NCBI RefSeq assembly: GCF_003990335.1 | Contig: NZ_CP034683.1 | Coordinates: 820,501 to 884,500 of the forward strand | Direction: 5' to 3' | DNA from: Rheinheimera mangrovi | GTDB taxonomy: Bacteria; Pseudomonadota; Gammaproteobacteria; Enterobacterales; Alteromonadaceae | Length of the DNA stretch: 64,000 nucleotides | In this document: in pieces, positions 8,541-17,810 of the stretch | Layout of the letters: every line of letters begins with the position of its first letter | Numbering within the stretch: the first letter of the stretch is position 1 | Notes under the pieces: generated by a model | Told to the model about the DNA's origin: nothing | The model's input: the letters and a program-made list of their open reading frames with translations, nothing else | The model's database searches: none | Position numbers and translations under genes: made by a program

Positions 8541-9740
8541 ATGACTGCAAAAACTTGGTTTAAGCTACACTCTTTTGCTGGCTTTGCTTTTGGCATTCTG
8601 ATGTTGCTGGTTTGTCTGACCGGCACTTTGGCAGTGGTCAGCCATGAAATTCAGTATCTGTCAGATCAAAAATACAGGGCCTTGTCTGAACGACAGGGCC
8701 CTGTGCCCTGGCAGGTGCTGGAGCAAAATTTAGCCAAAGCCTATCCTGACTATCAAATTAGCAACCTGAATGTGCCAGAGCAGTGGTATCTGGCGGGTGC
8801 CGTTAGCCTGAATGCAGGCTCTGAATTTAAATTTGTTTATTTTGATCCCGCTACCGGTGCTTTAACAGGCGAAGGCCAGTGGGGCACTGTCTCACGGTTT
8901 TTACGTAATATTCATATGTACCTGTCGCTGGGTTCTACCGGCAAAATTGTGGTGACCAGTTTAAGTTTTTTACTGCTGATTATTTTGGTTAGCAGTTTTT
9001 ATGTCTACCGGCAGTGGTGGCGTAAAGGCTTTCAGTTGCCTTCTGGGGCTAAAGCCTCCAGCCGTACTTTTTGGTCTGACTGGCATAAATGGACAGGCGT
9101 CTGGTGTTGGGGTTTTATTCTGCTGATGTTCCTGACTGGTCTTTGGTACTTCACCGAACACTTCTTACTGAAGTTTAAAGTGGATCATTATCCAAAAGCA
9201 CCAAAGCTGGAGCAGGCCATCACTCACAAAGCTTTGTCTTTAACCGAATTGATGCAGGCTGCACAAAAGGCTAGACCCGAACTGGATATCAGAGCTTTGA
9301 ATTATCCACAGTCTGACAAAGCGCCTGTGGTGGTGACTGGTCAGGATGATACGCTGCTGGTGCGTGACAGAGCCAACCGTATTTACCTGCATCCGCTGAC
9401 AGCGCAAGTGCTAAAACTACAAAAAGGCGGTGAATTAAAACCTGTGGCCTATATCTCAGATATGGCTGACCCACTGCATTTTGGTAACTTTGCCGGGCTT
9501 GGCGTCAAGCTACTGTATTTTGTGTTTGGGTTGGGTTTTACCTTTTTAGTCGCAGGCGGGCTCTGGATGCACTGGCTGCGTACCAAAAGACAACAACCAG
9601 AACTGATACGCTGGTTAGGCTGGACTGGTGCTGTTTCGTCTGTGTTAGTGGTCACAGCCTTAGTGGTGACTTCAGTGCAGTTCTCACAACGTGAAGTAGA
9701 AAACCTGCCTTTATCACCTTTATTAGGCTCTTTAGCTTAG
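8541..9740 (+). CDS. PepSY-associated transmembrane protein (iron-uptake reductase-like)
   Basis: A 399-residue inner-membrane protein with four main hydrophobic segments: about 13-34 (FGILMLLVCLTGTLAVV), 135-155, 187-207 and 325-345, plus a C-terminal segment at about 355-378. It shows the PepSY_TM pattern of histidines near membranes (KLHSFAGF at the N-terminus, NIHMYLSLG, DWHKWTGV, DPLHFGNF). Homologues next to siderophore receptors are proposed to reduce or release iron in the periplasm. It is only about 20% shorter than the protein at 2044-3474 and follows the same receptor-then-PepSY order, so the two loci look like paralogous modules. It starts 7 bp after the receptor. Confidence 0.85.
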   Translation: MTAKTWFKLHSFAGFAFGILMLLVCLTGTLAVVSHEIQYLSDQKYRALSERQGPVPWQVLEQNLAKAYPDYQISNLNVPEQWYLAGAVSLNAGSEFKFVYFDPATGALTGEGQWGTVSRFLRNIHMYLSLGSTGKIVVTSLSFLLLIILVSSFYVYRQWWRKGFQLPSGAKASSRTFWSDWHKWTGVWCWGFILLMFLTGLWYFTEHFLLKFKVDHYPKAPKLEQAITHKALSLTELMQAAQKARPELDIRALNYPQSDKAPVVVTGQDDTLLVRDRANRIYLHPLTAQVLKLQKGGELKPVAYISDMADPLHFGNFAGLGVKLLYFVFGLGFTFLVAGGLWMHWLRTKRQQPELIRWLGWTGAVSSVLVVTALVVTSVQFSQREVENLPLSPLLGSLA

Positions 9741-9756
9741 AGATGAACTTCAGAAG

Positions 9757-9789
9757 TAAAAAAAACGGCAGCTTAACTGCCGTTTTTTC
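9757..9789. terminator. Bidirectional terminator between PepSY gene and purH
   Basis: AAAACGGCAG (9762-9771), loop CTTAA, CTGCCGTTTT (9777-9786), flanked by A- and T-runs on the two sides, between two convergent genes. It can serve both strands. Confidence 0.85.
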
Positions 9790-9806
9790 TAGTGCCGCAC
9801 TCCGTC

Positions 9807-11393
9807 TTAGTGACGGAAATGACGCACGCCAGTGAAGATCATCGTCATGCCGTGTTCGTCTGCAGCAGCTATTACTTCCGCATCACGCATTGAGCCACCA
9901 GGCTGGATCACTGCTTTGATACCAGCAGCAGCGGCCGCATCAATACCATCACGGAACGGGAAAAACGCATCTGATGCCATGACTGAACCTTTGACTTCCA
10001 GGTTCTCGTCAGCGGCTTTGATGCCAGCGATTTTAGCGCTGTAAACGCGGCTCATCTGGCCAGCACCGACGCCAATAGTCATGCTGTCTTTGGCATACAC
10101 AATGGCGTTAGATTTCACGTACTTCGCCACTTTCCAGCAGAATAATAAGTCACGTAATTCCTCTGCTGTCGGCTGGCGTTTGGATACGACTTTTAAGTCA
10201 TCCAGGCCAACCATTTTCTGGTCGCGGTCTTGTACCAACACACCACCGTTGACACGTTTGATATCAAAACCAGTGGTTTTGCTGTCCCACTCGCCACAGA
10301 CCAGTAAACGCACGTTTGGTTTAGCAGACACCACAGCTGCTGCTTGAGCTGTCGCGCTTGGCGCGATAATGACCTCAACAAACTGACGGCTGACAATAGC
10401 TTCTGCAGTTTTAGCATCTAATTCGCGGTTAAACGCGATAATGCCGCCAAAAGCAGAAGTCGGGTCTGTTTTATAGGCGCGTTCATAAGCGGCCAGAATG
10501 TCGTCGCCAATAGCCACACCACAAGGGTTCGCGTGTTTTACGATCACACAAGCTGGCTCGTCGAATTCTTTCACACACTCTAAAGCGGCATCTGTGTCAG
10601 CGATATTGTTGTACGACAGCTCTTTGCCCTGCAGCTGAGTCGCGCTGGCAACACTAGCTTCCTGAATGCTGTTTTCCACATAAAAAGCCGCGCTCTGGTG
10701 GCTGTTTTCGCCGTAACGTAAGTCTTGTTTTTTCACAAACTGAGCGTTAAAAGTGCGGGGAAATTTGCTTGGTTTGGCGTCTTCATCCCCATAAGCAGAC
10801 AGCATAGTGCCGAAGTAATTGGCGATCATGCCGTCGTACTGAGCTGTGTGCTCAAAAGCGCTGATGGCTAAACTAAAACGGGTAGCATGAGTAGTAGAAC
10901 CGGCGTTGGCCGCCATCTCAGCTAATACTTTGTCGTAGTCAGCCGCGTTCACCACTATAGTGACGTCGTTATGGTTTTTAGCTGCAGCACGCACCATAGT
11001 TGGGCCGCCAATGTCGATATTCTCGATGGCGTCTTCTAAAGTACAACCTGCTTTGGCCACTGTGTTGGCGAACGGATACAGGTTCACTACCACTAAATCG
11101 ATTGGCTTGATGTTGTTGTCTGCCATCACAGCTTCGTCCATACCACGGCGGGCCAGAATGCCACCATGTACTTTTGGATGCAGCGTTTTGACGCGGCCGT
11201 CCATGATTTCCGGGTGACCTGTGTAATCTGATACTTCAGTCACTGCTATGCCTTGTTCTGCCAATAACTTGGCTGTGCCGCCTGTGGACAGAAGTTCCAC
11301 ACCCTGGGCTGCTAAAGCACGAGCAAATTCAACTATACCGGTTTTATCTGACACGCTTAACAAGGCGCGACGGATTGGACGAGCTGCGTTCAT
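9807..11393 (-). CDS. purH: Bifunctional AICAR formyltransferase / IMP cyclohydrolase PurH
   Basis: A 528-residue enzyme for the last two steps of IMP synthesis. The N-terminal IMP cyclohydrolase domain (about 1-200) opens [12 protein letters not shown] and contains STGGTAKLL and [19 protein letters not shown]; the C-terminal AICAR transformylase domain has the catalytic KHANPCG. Length matches E. coli PurH (529). ATG 11393 is chosen over an upstream in-frame start at 11462 because it gives the conserved N-terminus and has GGAG nine bases before it. No purD follows within the window; the next gene is convergent. Confidence 0.97.
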   Translation of the reverse strand: MNAARPIRRALLSVSDKTGIVEFARALAAQGVELLSTGGTAKLLAEQGIAVTEVSDYTGHPEIMDGRVKTLHPKVHGGILARRGMDEAVMADNNIKPIDLVVVNLYPFANTVAKAGCTLEDAIENIDIGGPTMVRAAAKNHNDVTIVVNAADYDKVLAEMAANAGSTTHATRFSLAISAFEHTAQYDGMIANYFGTMLSAYGDEDAKPSKFPRTFNAQFVKKQDLRYGENSHQSAAFYVENSIQEASVASATQLQGKELSYNNIADTDAALECVKEFDEPACVIVKHANPCGVAIGDDILAAYERAYKTDPTSAFGGIIAFNRELDAKTAEAIVSRQFVEVIIAPSATAQAAAVVSAKPNVRLLVCGEWDSKTTGFDIKRVNGGVLVQDRDQKMVGLDDLKVVSKRQPTAEELRDLLFCWKVAKYVKSNAIVYAKDSMTIGVGAGQMSRVYSAKIAGIKAADENLEVKGSVMASDAFFPFRDGIDAAAAAGIKAVIQPGGSMRDAEVIAAADEHGMTMIFTGVRHFRH

Positions 11394-11557
11394 TGGATCA
11401 TTCTCCGCTGTAATGGTTAATTCGGACCAGCACTGCTGTGGTTCACAGCTTTGGGATAACAAAAAAGCCAGGACATAAGCATAGAGAAAAAAGGCTTTGA
11501 TGTATCGCCGGGATTAGCTGGTGAAATCCCTTATTTACTTAACCCGCTACTGCAGGC

Positions 11558-11686
11558 TTTTCCCTAAGTAATTGGCGTTGCAGCAAGGCGGCAAGGATTC
11601 GAGCTCCCAGGAGCATAGTCCACTATGTGACTGGGGCGAGAATCCGCAGCCAACGAAGCTGCAGCGTCAAGTACGACGGGAAAAAA
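11558..11686. repeat. 130-bp full-length palindromic intergenic repeat
   Basis: The left half (from about 11558) and the reverse complement of the right half (to about 11686) align along their whole length with scattered mismatches, meeting at CATAGT-CC-ACTATG (11614-11627). Matching blocks include TTTTCCC, TGCAGC, GGATTC and CCCAG. The outer arm (GCTGCAGCGTCAAGTACGACGGG at the right) recurs in inverse orientation at 23277-23310. It therefore looks like a mobile or dispersed palindromic repeat rather than a terminator. It lies between purH and fis. Confidence 0.75.
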
Positions 11687-11710
11687 CAAAAAAGCACCCG
11701 AAGGTGCTTT
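11681..11710 (-). terminator. Terminator after fis
   Basis: AAAGCACC (11691-11698), loop CGAA, GGTGCTTT (11703-11710). On the minus strand the stem is followed by TTTTTTGTTTTTT, a strong rho-independent terminator for dusB-fis, 28 bp after the fis stop. Confidence 0.85.
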
Positions 11711-11738
11711 TCACTGCGGGACTCCTCCCGCGGGGGCA

Positions 11739-12029
11739 TTAACTCATGCCGTATTGTTTCAGCTTCTTGCGCAGAGTACCGCGGTTGATGCCCATCAGGT
11801 TGGCAGCGCGGGTCTGGTTGCCGCGAGTGTATTTCATCACTTCTTCTAATAACGGCTTTTCTAATTCGGACAACACTAATTCGTACAGGTCGTTTACGTC
11901 CTGACCGTTCAGTTGTTGTAAGTAGTTCGCCACCGCTTTTTGTACCGCGTTGCTTAAAGGCTGCGGTTTTTCTTGCGTTTGAACATGGGCGTTGGTGATA
12001 AATGGCGAAGTCACGTTTTGATTAAACAT
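11739..12029 (-). CDS. fis: Nucleoid-associated protein Fis
   Basis: A 96-residue DNA-bending protein (E. coli Fis is 98). The C-terminal helix-turn-helix is nearly invariant ([27 protein letters not shown]), and the dimer helices [21 protein letters not shown] are intact. The N-terminal 25 residues are divergent, as in other genera. It is 18 bp downstream of dusB, the classical dusB-fis operon, so expression is expected to be growth-phase and stringently controlled from the dusB promoter. Confidence 0.97.
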   Translation of the reverse strand: MFNQNVTSPFITNAHVQTQEKPQPLSNAVQKAVANYLQQLNGQDVNDLYELVLSELEKPLLEEVMKYTRGNQTRAANLMGINRGTLRKKLKQYGMS

Positions 12030-12047
12030 TGCCTATTCTCTTTTACG

Positions 12048-13022
12048 TTAGGTTGCTGCTAGTAATTGCTCGAAATACACGTATAAGGTATCCAACTGCT
12101 GTTGGGCTTGTTCGATACCATTAAATTCACTGCGAAACATGCCTTCGCTGTCATGCTCTGCCAGGTACCAACCCACATGTTTGCGGGCAATACGTGGGCC
12201 AAGCACTTCACCATATAACTGGTGTAAGCCACGGACATGCTCCAGCAAAATATCCCTGACATCGCCCGTTGAAGGCGAAGCCAGATGTTCACCAGTTTGC
12301 AGATAGTGCACCACTTCACGAAAAATCCAGGGTCTGCCCTGAGCTGCCCGGCCAATCATGACCGCGTCTGCTCCGGTATAGTCCAATACAAATCTGGCTT
12401 TTTCCGGCGTGGTGATATCGCCATTGGCAATCACCGGGATAGACACATTTTGTTTAATAGCGCGGATAGTGTCGTACTCCGCCTCTCCTTTATACATACA
12501 AGCTTTAGTGCGGCCATGAACCGCTAAAGCCACAATGCCGTTGTCCTGCGCTATTTGCGCTATCTGTACGCCATTTTTATGTTCGATGTCCCAGCCAGTA
12601 CGGATTTTTAAGGTCACAGGTACTGTTACTGCCTGAACTACGGCCTGAATAATCTGCTGTACTAGATCCGGATACTGTAATAGCGCCGAACCAGCCAGTT
12701 TTTTATTCACCTTTTTTGCCGGACATCCCATATTGATGTCGATGATTTGGGCGCCATGCTCAACATTAAACACAGCAGCTTCAGCCATCTGATCTGGATC
12801 TGAACCGGCAATTTGCACCGATCGAAGACCAGATTCATTTTGGTGAGTCATACGATTTAGCGATTTTTCACTTTGCCAGACCAAAGGATTGCTCGACATC
12901 ATTTCTGATACAGCTAAACCTGCACCAAAACGACGGCAAAGCTCACGAAAAGTGTAATCCGTCACTCCAGCCATAGGAGCGCAAATTACGTTGTTCGTTA
13001 ATTGATATGGACCTATGCGCAC
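12048..13022 (-). CDS. dusB: tRNA-dihydrouridine synthase DusB
   Basis: A 324-residue FMN enzyme that reduces uridine to dihydrouridine in tRNA. It shows the TIM-barrel N-terminus APMAGVTDYTFREL, the conserved DINMGCPAKKVNKKLAGSALL containing the catalytic cysteine, HGRT, and IGRAAQGRPWIF. GTG 13022 gives the family N-terminus (MRIGPYQL, compare E. coli MRIGQYQL); an in-frame TTG at 13034 with AGGG upstream would add four residues, so the start is not settled. First gene of the dusB-fis operon. Confidence 0.95.
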   Translation of the reverse strand: MRIGPYQLTNNVICAPMAGVTDYTFRELCRRFGAGLAVSEMMSSNPLVWQSEKSLNRMTHQNESGLRSVQIAGSDPDQMAEAAVFNVEHGAQIIDINMGCPAKKVNKKLAGSALLQYPDLVQQIIQAVVQAVTVPVTLKIRTGWDIEHKNGVQIAQIAQDNGIVALAVHGRTKACMYKGEAEYDTIRAIKQNVSIPVIANGDITTPEKARFVLDYTGADAVMIGRAAQGRPWIFREVVHYLQTGEHLASPSTGDVRDILLEHVRGLHQLYGEVLGPRIARKHVGWYLAEHDSEGMFRSEFNGIEQAQQQLDTLYVYFEQLLAAT

Positions 13023-13372
13023 CGCTAAAACCAAGGCTCTACCCTAAAGGGGCGCTAAGTTTACGGATTTTTGCCAACAATGCAAAGGTTATTATTTAAA
13101 CAAAAGTATAAATTTATAGGGGGTTGTTGGGTTGACAATCGCTAAACGTCTGAAAACTAGACTTTCTGAAATGCAAAACCCAATAAAATCGGGGGTAGGG
13201 CTAATAGATAATTGTACAGCTGCTGTTTTTGTCACCAGTTTGTTAAGCTTCATACTAAAAAAGCGGTTAGCAAAGAAGTCAATGCTCTTCATCGGCGAAG
13301 TTTGTTGGCCTACCCCCTGTTGTGTAAAATAGTCGTGTAAGATAAAGGTCTGATCTTAAAAGGAGAAGCTGA
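13023..13372. other. Divergent intergenic region dusB / copper chaperone
   Basis: About 350 bp without a convincing gene. It must carry the dusB-fis promoter (minus strand) and the promoter of the gene at 13373. On the plus strand TTTGTT and TAAAAT are spaced 18 bp shortly before 13335 and could be -35/-10 elements. AGGAG lies before the 13373 start. I saw no dyad strong enough to name an operator. Confidence 0.4.
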
Positions 13373-13798
13373 ATGAAGAAGTGGATAGTTGCTGCATTAT
13401 TGAGTCTGAGTAGCAGTGCGACTCTGGCCGAAGTTCTGGTCACAGATGCCACAGTCCGGGAAATGCTGCCTGGCCGTAGTATGACTGCAGGTTATTTCAG
13501 TATCAGCAATAGCGGCACTGTAGATGCAGAATTAATCAGCGCCAGTAGCCCGCAGTTTGGCAGTATTGAGCTGCATCAACACAGCCATAAAGATGGCATG
13601 ATGAAAATGGAACAGGTGCAGTCGGTTAAGGTTGCAGCCGGAGAGCAGGTGCATTTTCAACCTGGCGGTTTGCATCTGATGATGTTTGATGCCAAAACCA
13701 GTATTAGCAAAGGTCAGCAAATCCCGTTACGTTTAACTTTTAAAGATGGCCAATCCATCGAAATCCAGGCTTCGGTCAGCGCAATTCCAACTCACTAG
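13373..13798 (+). CDS. Periplasmic copper chaperone, PCu(A)C family
   Basis: A 141-residue secreted protein with a signal peptide cleaved near TLAEV (residues 1-19). The copper-binding set of the PCu(A)C family is visible: a histidine in IELHQH, methionines in GMMKME and the H-x-M of GLHLMMF. Such chaperones hold Cu(I) in the periplasm and help load the CuA site of cytochrome oxidase. A strong AAAGGAG-like site precedes the ATG. The DUF2333 gene follows 10 bp after the stop, so they are probably co-transcribed. Confidence 0.9.
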   Translation: MKKWIVAALLSLSSSATLAEVLVTDATVREMLPGRSMTAGYFSISNSGTVDAELISASSPQFGSIELHQHSHKDGMMKMEQVQSVKVAAGEQVHFQPGGLHLMMFDAKTSISKGQQIPLRLTFKDGQSIEIQASVSAIPTH

Positions 13799-13808
13799 GA
13801 GTGACAAA

Positions 13809-14786
13809 ATGAACAGATTCAGGATCGTCAGTTTAACCGTGCTGTTCGTTTTTATTTTGGGCTACGGCACTGCCTGGTGGGCCAGCAGTGAACCAGAGCT
13901 GTTTGATGTAAAAGATTTATCAGCCGAACTTAGTCCGGAACACCAGCAAACTGTAGGTTACACCACAACAAGCGCGTTGATTCGGGTGCTGGAAACTCTG
14001 CTGACGAAAAATGCCGGTTTTACCAGTAACGATGTAGTGCCACCTTTTTCGCTGCTGGACAATATGCCAGCCTGGGAGCTGGGGGCTTTGGAAATGTCGC
14101 GTGATTTAGCCCTGGCGCTGCGCAAAGATTTAAGCCGCTCTCAGTCGCAGTCTATTGAAAATCAGTATTTAAAACTGGCGCAGCCTATGCTCAATATTGA
14201 TCATCGCAGCTGGGCTGTACCCGCAGCTGAAGCTGAGTATCAGCAGGCTATTGCGCAATTATCTTTGTACCGCACCGCGTTATTGGATCCGAAGAAAACG
14301 GACAGTCAGTTTTACACCAGAGCTGATAATTTACGTGACTTGCTGAAAAATGTGGAAAAACGGCTTGGCAGTTATAGCCAGCGTTTAAGTGTCAGTGTCG
14401 GGCAAGACAGATTAAACACCGATTTGGCTGGTGACAAAAATGCCAGACAATCCACAGCTACAGCTGAATCCAACAGAATTAAAACCAGTTGGTGGAGCAT
14501 AGATGATGAATTTTATGAGGCGCGTGGCGCTTGCTGGGCTTTGTTACACTTCTTAAAAGCGATAGAATTGGACTTCGCGGAGGTTCTGACCAACAAAAAC
14601 GCGATGATTAGCTTAAGGCAAATTATCCGTGAACTGGAAGCGACCCAGGAACCGGTCTGGAGTCCAATGATTCTGAATGGTCGTGGTTTTGGTTTTATGG
14701 CAAATCACAGTCTGGTGATGGCGAATTATATTTCCAGAGCCAATGCGGCTCTGCTGGATTTAACTGAATTATTAGCGCAAGGATAA
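13809..14786 (+). CDS. DUF2333 family membrane-anchored protein
   Basis: A 325-residue protein with one N-terminal membrane segment (about 6-24) and a mostly helical periplasmic remainder. The C-terminal part has the family's conserved stretch around SWWSIDDEFYEARGACWALLH..LKAIELDF, RQIIRELEAT and LNGRGFGFMANHSLVMANY. DUF2333 proteins are widespread in gammaproteobacteria and have no established function. ATG 13809 is chosen because AGGAG lies 8 bases upstream and because a longer frame (from 13746) would overlap the previous gene. It sits between a copper chaperone and an outer-membrane barrel 3 bp downstream. Confidence 0.85.
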   Translation: MNRFRIVSLTVLFVFILGYGTAWWASSEPELFDVKDLSAELSPEHQQTVGYTTTSALIRVLETLLTKNAGFTSNDVVPPFSLLDNMPAWELGALEMSRDLALALRKDLSRSQSQSIENQYLKLAQPMLNIDHRSWAVPAAEAEYQQAIAQLSLYRTALLDPKKTDSQFYTRADNLRDLLKNVEKRLGSYSQRLSVSVGQDRLNTDLAGDKNARQSTATAESNRIKTSWWSIDDEFYEARGACWALLHFLKAIELDFAEVLTNKNAMISLRQIIRELEATQEPVWSPMILNGRGFGFMANHSLVMANYISRANAALLDLTELLAQG

Positions 14787-14789
14787 AGC

Positions 14790-15539
14790 ATGAAAAAGTC
14801 TGTATTGAGTATGGTAGCTGTAGCTGCATTCGCTGTTCCTGCCGTTATGGCTGACACCATTGGTGGTTTATACCTTGGTGCGGATCTGCATTTCGCCGAT
14901 ACCAAAGGTAGTTTTGGTCAGACAGGCAATCAGCAGGACTTTCAGTTTGACGACAAAAACTTAAGCAGCTTTTATATCAAAGTTGAACATCCGGTGCCTT
15001 TGTTACCAAATATTAAGCTACAACGTAATAGTTTGACTTCTAACGGCAACACCACTTTGAATCAAACCTTTGTGTTTGATAATCAAACTTTTGCAGTGGG
15101 TAGCAACGTTGCTCAGGACCTGAATTTATCTAACATTGATGCCACCTTTTATTACGAGATTCTGGACAATGATTTAGTAAGCCTGGATTTAGGTGTGACA
15201 GCTAAATACTTAGATGGCGATATTACAGTGGCAAGCCAGGGCCAAAGTGCGAGTCAGGATTTGTCTGCTGTAATTCCTATGGGTTACCTGTACGGTAGTT
15301 TTGGTTTATTAGGCACTGGCACAAAAGTTTTTGCTGAAGTGAATTACGTCAGCTATGACGGCAGTTCTTTGTCTGATATGCAGTTTGGTATTGCCTATGA
15401 ATTGATCGATTCATTGGCTGTGGATCTGTCATTAAAAGCAGGTGTTAAAAAGACCAAACTTGAGCTGGATGACATTGACAACATAGATGCAGATTTAACT
15501 TTCGATGGTGCTTTTATTTCTGCTGAACTGCATTTCTAA
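14790..15539 (+). CDS. TIGR04219 family outer-membrane beta-barrel protein
   Basis: A 249-residue protein with a signal peptide (cleavage near AVMADT) and a barrel of alternating strands ending in a terminal phenylalanine (FISAELHF). GLYLGADLHFAD at the mature N-terminus, KVEHPVPLLPNIKLQ and GVTAKYLDG fit the TIGR04219 family of small outer-membrane proteins of marine gammaproteobacteria, whose role is unknown. It starts 3 bp after the DUF2333 gene, suggesting an operon 13373-15539. Confidence 0.85.
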   Translation: MKKSVLSMVAVAAFAVPAVMADTIGGLYLGADLHFADTKGSFGQTGNQQDFQFDDKNLSSFYIKVEHPVPLLPNIKLQRNSLTSNGNTTLNQTFVFDNQTFAVGSNVAQDLNLSNIDATFYYEILDNDLVSLDLGVTAKYLDGDITVASQGQSASQDLSAVIPMGYLYGSFGLLGTGTKVFAEVNYVSYDGSSLSDMQFGIAYELIDSLAVDLSLKAGVKKTKLELDDIDNIDADLTFDGAFISAELHF

Positions 15540-15569
15540 AACCTGATAAAGCAATAAGCTGACCCAGGT

Positions 15570-15600
15570 TCAAAGCAGAATAGCTATTGTTCTGCTTTGA
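15570..15600. terminator. 11-bp-stem hairpin between barrel gene and sensor gene
   Basis: TCAAAGCAGAA (15570-15580), loop of 9, TTCTGCTTTGA (15590-15600). The stem is perfect but is followed by GGGGCAGC, not Ts, so it may be an mRNA-stabilising 3' hairpin or a weak terminator. Confidence 0.45.
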
Positions 15601-15644
15601 GGGGCAGCTTATAGTGCAGGTTAAGGAAAAGAGGTTCAATTAAC

Positions 15645-17810
15645 ATGACGTTAAAAGCTAAACTAGGTTTGGTGTTGGGTTCTGTGGTGCTGATAGTTGC
15701 TTGTCTTTATGCGTCAGCAAGCTTGCAATTACGCCACGAGACTTTAGTCAGAGTGCAGGCAGAACAGCAATTGCTGATGAGTTTGTCTTTGATGGTTGAG
15801 CCTTTTTTAGTTCAAAACAAAGTAGAGCAAGTCAAAGGCCATCTGCTGGCCACCAGTTTTTCCAGCACTTTACCTATCAAAGCTATTCTGGTGTATCAGG
15901 CTGATGGTAATTTATTTGCCGCCACTCAATTTCCCCGTGAATTATTCAATTTCAGTCCGACCCGTGATTTAACCGGACAAAAAGCCTTGCAGGATGGTTC
16001 GACCTTACTCTGGTCTGCTGTTATGGTTACCCCAGCTAGCATGAGTTATTTCGACAGCAACAAAGTTGCAGTTGAAGGCAGCACTTTAGGTTATGTCGCT
16101 ATTCAGATTTCTCCGCTGCGGTTATCTAAGCTATGGTGGTGGCAAAGCAGCTTATGGGGGACTGCTTTAGTTATTATCGTCGCTCTGGCATTGTTGTGGC
16201 AGCGCAGAATTTTTAAAACTCAACATCTGCGCTGGCAAGGCTTTTTAAGGCAAATCCGTACTTTAGCTTCGTCGAATTCTGATAGTAAAAAACTCAATGA
16301 GTTTGATAGTGCTGAACTGACTCAGTTGTTTCGTGCGCTCTATGCACAGCAACAACAGTTTCAACAGCAGTTGCAATTGCAAAGTCAGGCGGAACAACTA
16401 CAGGGGAACAGCAATGACACTGAGCGTGCACAACTGGAAATTAGTTTTCAGCAACAACAGGCCGTTTTAGCCAGCGAATTAGAAGTCTGCCAATCCAGGT
16501 TGCTGCAGTGGCAACAACTTTGTGTACTTGAGCAGGCTGGACAGTCAGAACAGCAGGCTCAGCTATTGAGCTGGTTACTGAAGCAGGATTTGTTAGATAA
16601 CACAGAACTACAGATCCAAACTGTCTGGTTTCCTGAATGGTTAGCACAACAAGTGGAGTTGTGGCAGCAAGAGTTTGAATTAGCAAAAGTGCCTTTTATT
16701 CTGGTTGAAGATCCGGCGTTAAGTTTGTCCGACGTACAGTTTTGCACCCAACATACTGCTCAATTGCTTAAACAAATCCTGAGTTTGATCATGCAGGATT
16801 TGCAGCAACACGAGCTGAGTTTGTTTATTAATCTGCAGGCATTTTCTGAAAATAAGCTGCTGCTGCAATTTGACCATGCCGGCCAGAGCCGCGCTATACA
16901 GCAAGTGCTTACAGCTGCAGAATCTGACGAAACCGGTGTGTTGCAACAGCTATGTGCCGGACTGTTGTCACGCCTGGGCGCCAGATTATCTGTTTCAGCC
17001 CTGGATGATTTAGGGTGTTCAGTGCGTCTGGAGTTGCCATTGACTGCAGTGTTAGTCAAGGATCTGCAGATGCAACAAACTGCGATTTATGTAGACAGCA
17101 ACAGCATACGTGCAGCGGTGTTAAAGCAAAGCGTGTACTCAGTGGCAGAACAAGTGATTTGCCTTCAGCAGGTTGGGCAACTGAAAGCTGAATTGCAGCA
17201 CCGTCTGGTGGATTTAGTGCTGATCCAACTGCCAGCCCCGGATGAAAGTCCACAGCTCTGGACTGAGCTGCATCAGGTTACCGCCCGCAGCCAAGTGATT
17301 GCATTTTCTGATCCTGCTTATTTAAGTGATTGGAAAGCTCTGCTGAGCTGCCCTGTTTTAGCCAATCCAATGCTTTCTGCCAGGATCCGGCAGCATCTTG
17401 GTGAAAAACCACAACAGAATAATTTCAGATTGCTGGTGGTCGATGACAATAAAACCAATCTGGCTTTTGTCAAAGCCATGCTGAGCCAACAACAGTTTGA
17501 GGTGGATACTGCTGCCAGCGGAGCTGAAGCTATTCAGCTTGCTAAAAGCAGCTGGTATCAGTTGATCCTGATGGATATTCAATTGCCGGATATGTCGGGT
17601 GTTTTGGCGACTCATATGATCAGGCAGTTACCGCAACATCAGGATACTGTCATTATGGCCTTTACCGCTCATGCTTTACCTGCTGAGATCCAACAATTTC
17701 ATCAGGCAGGTATGAATGATGTGGTGATTAAACCGCTGGACGCGCAGAAAGTGGCCGATCTGGTGCGTTATTGTCAGCAGCTTAGTCCTCAAACTCTAAT
17801 ACCGGGCTAA
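15645..17810 (+). CDS. BarA-like hybrid sensor with degenerate kinase core and intact receiver
   Basis: A 721-residue membrane protein. The N-terminus resembles BarA: a membrane segment (about 8-28), a periplasmic domain (about 30-160) and a second segment (about 165-187). A glutamine-rich coiled coil (about 200-310) follows. Where a kinase core should be (about 310-470) I find no SHELRTP-type H-box, no N-box asparagine and only a worn G-box region (LLSRLGARLSVSAL...GCSVRLELPL, recognisable as the end of an HATPase fold). The C-terminal receiver (about 592-715) is intact: VVDDN, phosphoacceptor D644 in LMDIQLPD, T in FTAHA, K in VIKPLD. It would receive phosphate or sense, but probably cannot autophosphorylate. 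The last 29 bp overlap the convergent gene. Confidence 0.8.
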   Translation: MTLKAKLGLVLGSVVLIVACLYASASLQLRHETLVRVQAEQQLLMSLSLMVEPFLVQNKVEQVKGHLLATSFSSTLPIKAILVYQADGNLFAATQFPRELFNFSPTRDLTGQKALQDGSTLLWSAVMVTPASMSYFDSNKVAVEGSTLGYVAIQISPLRLSKLWWWQSSLWGTALVIIVALALLWQRRIFKTQHLRWQGFLRQIRTLASSNSDSKKLNEFDSAELTQLFRALYAQQQQFQQQLQLQSQAEQLQGNSNDTERAQLEISFQQQQAVLASELEVCQSRLLQWQQLCVLEQAGQSEQQAQLLSWLLKQDLLDNTELQIQTVWFPEWLAQQVELWQQEFELAKVPFILVEDPALSLSDVQFCTQHTAQLLKQILSLIMQDLQQHELSLFINLQAFSENKLLLQFDHAGQSRAIQQVLTAAESDETGVLQQLCAGLLSRLGARLSVSALDDLGCSVRLELPLTAVLVKDLQMQQTAIYVDSNSIRAAVLKQSVYSVAEQVICLQQVGQLKAELQHRLVDLVLIQLPAPDESPQLWTELHQVTARSQVIAFSDPAYLSDWKALLSCPVLANPMLSARIRQHLGEKPQQNNFRLLVVDDNKTNLAFVKAMLSQQQFEVDTAASGAEAIQLAKSSWYQLILMDIQLPDMSGVLATHMIRQLPQHQDTVIMAFTAHALPAEIQQFHQAGMNDVVIKPLDAQKVADLVRYCQQLSPQTLIPG

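Noticed and set aside
13133..13160. TTGACA at 13133 as a strong promoter
   Set aside because: No acceptable -10 element at 16-18 bp; left as part of the intergenic region.
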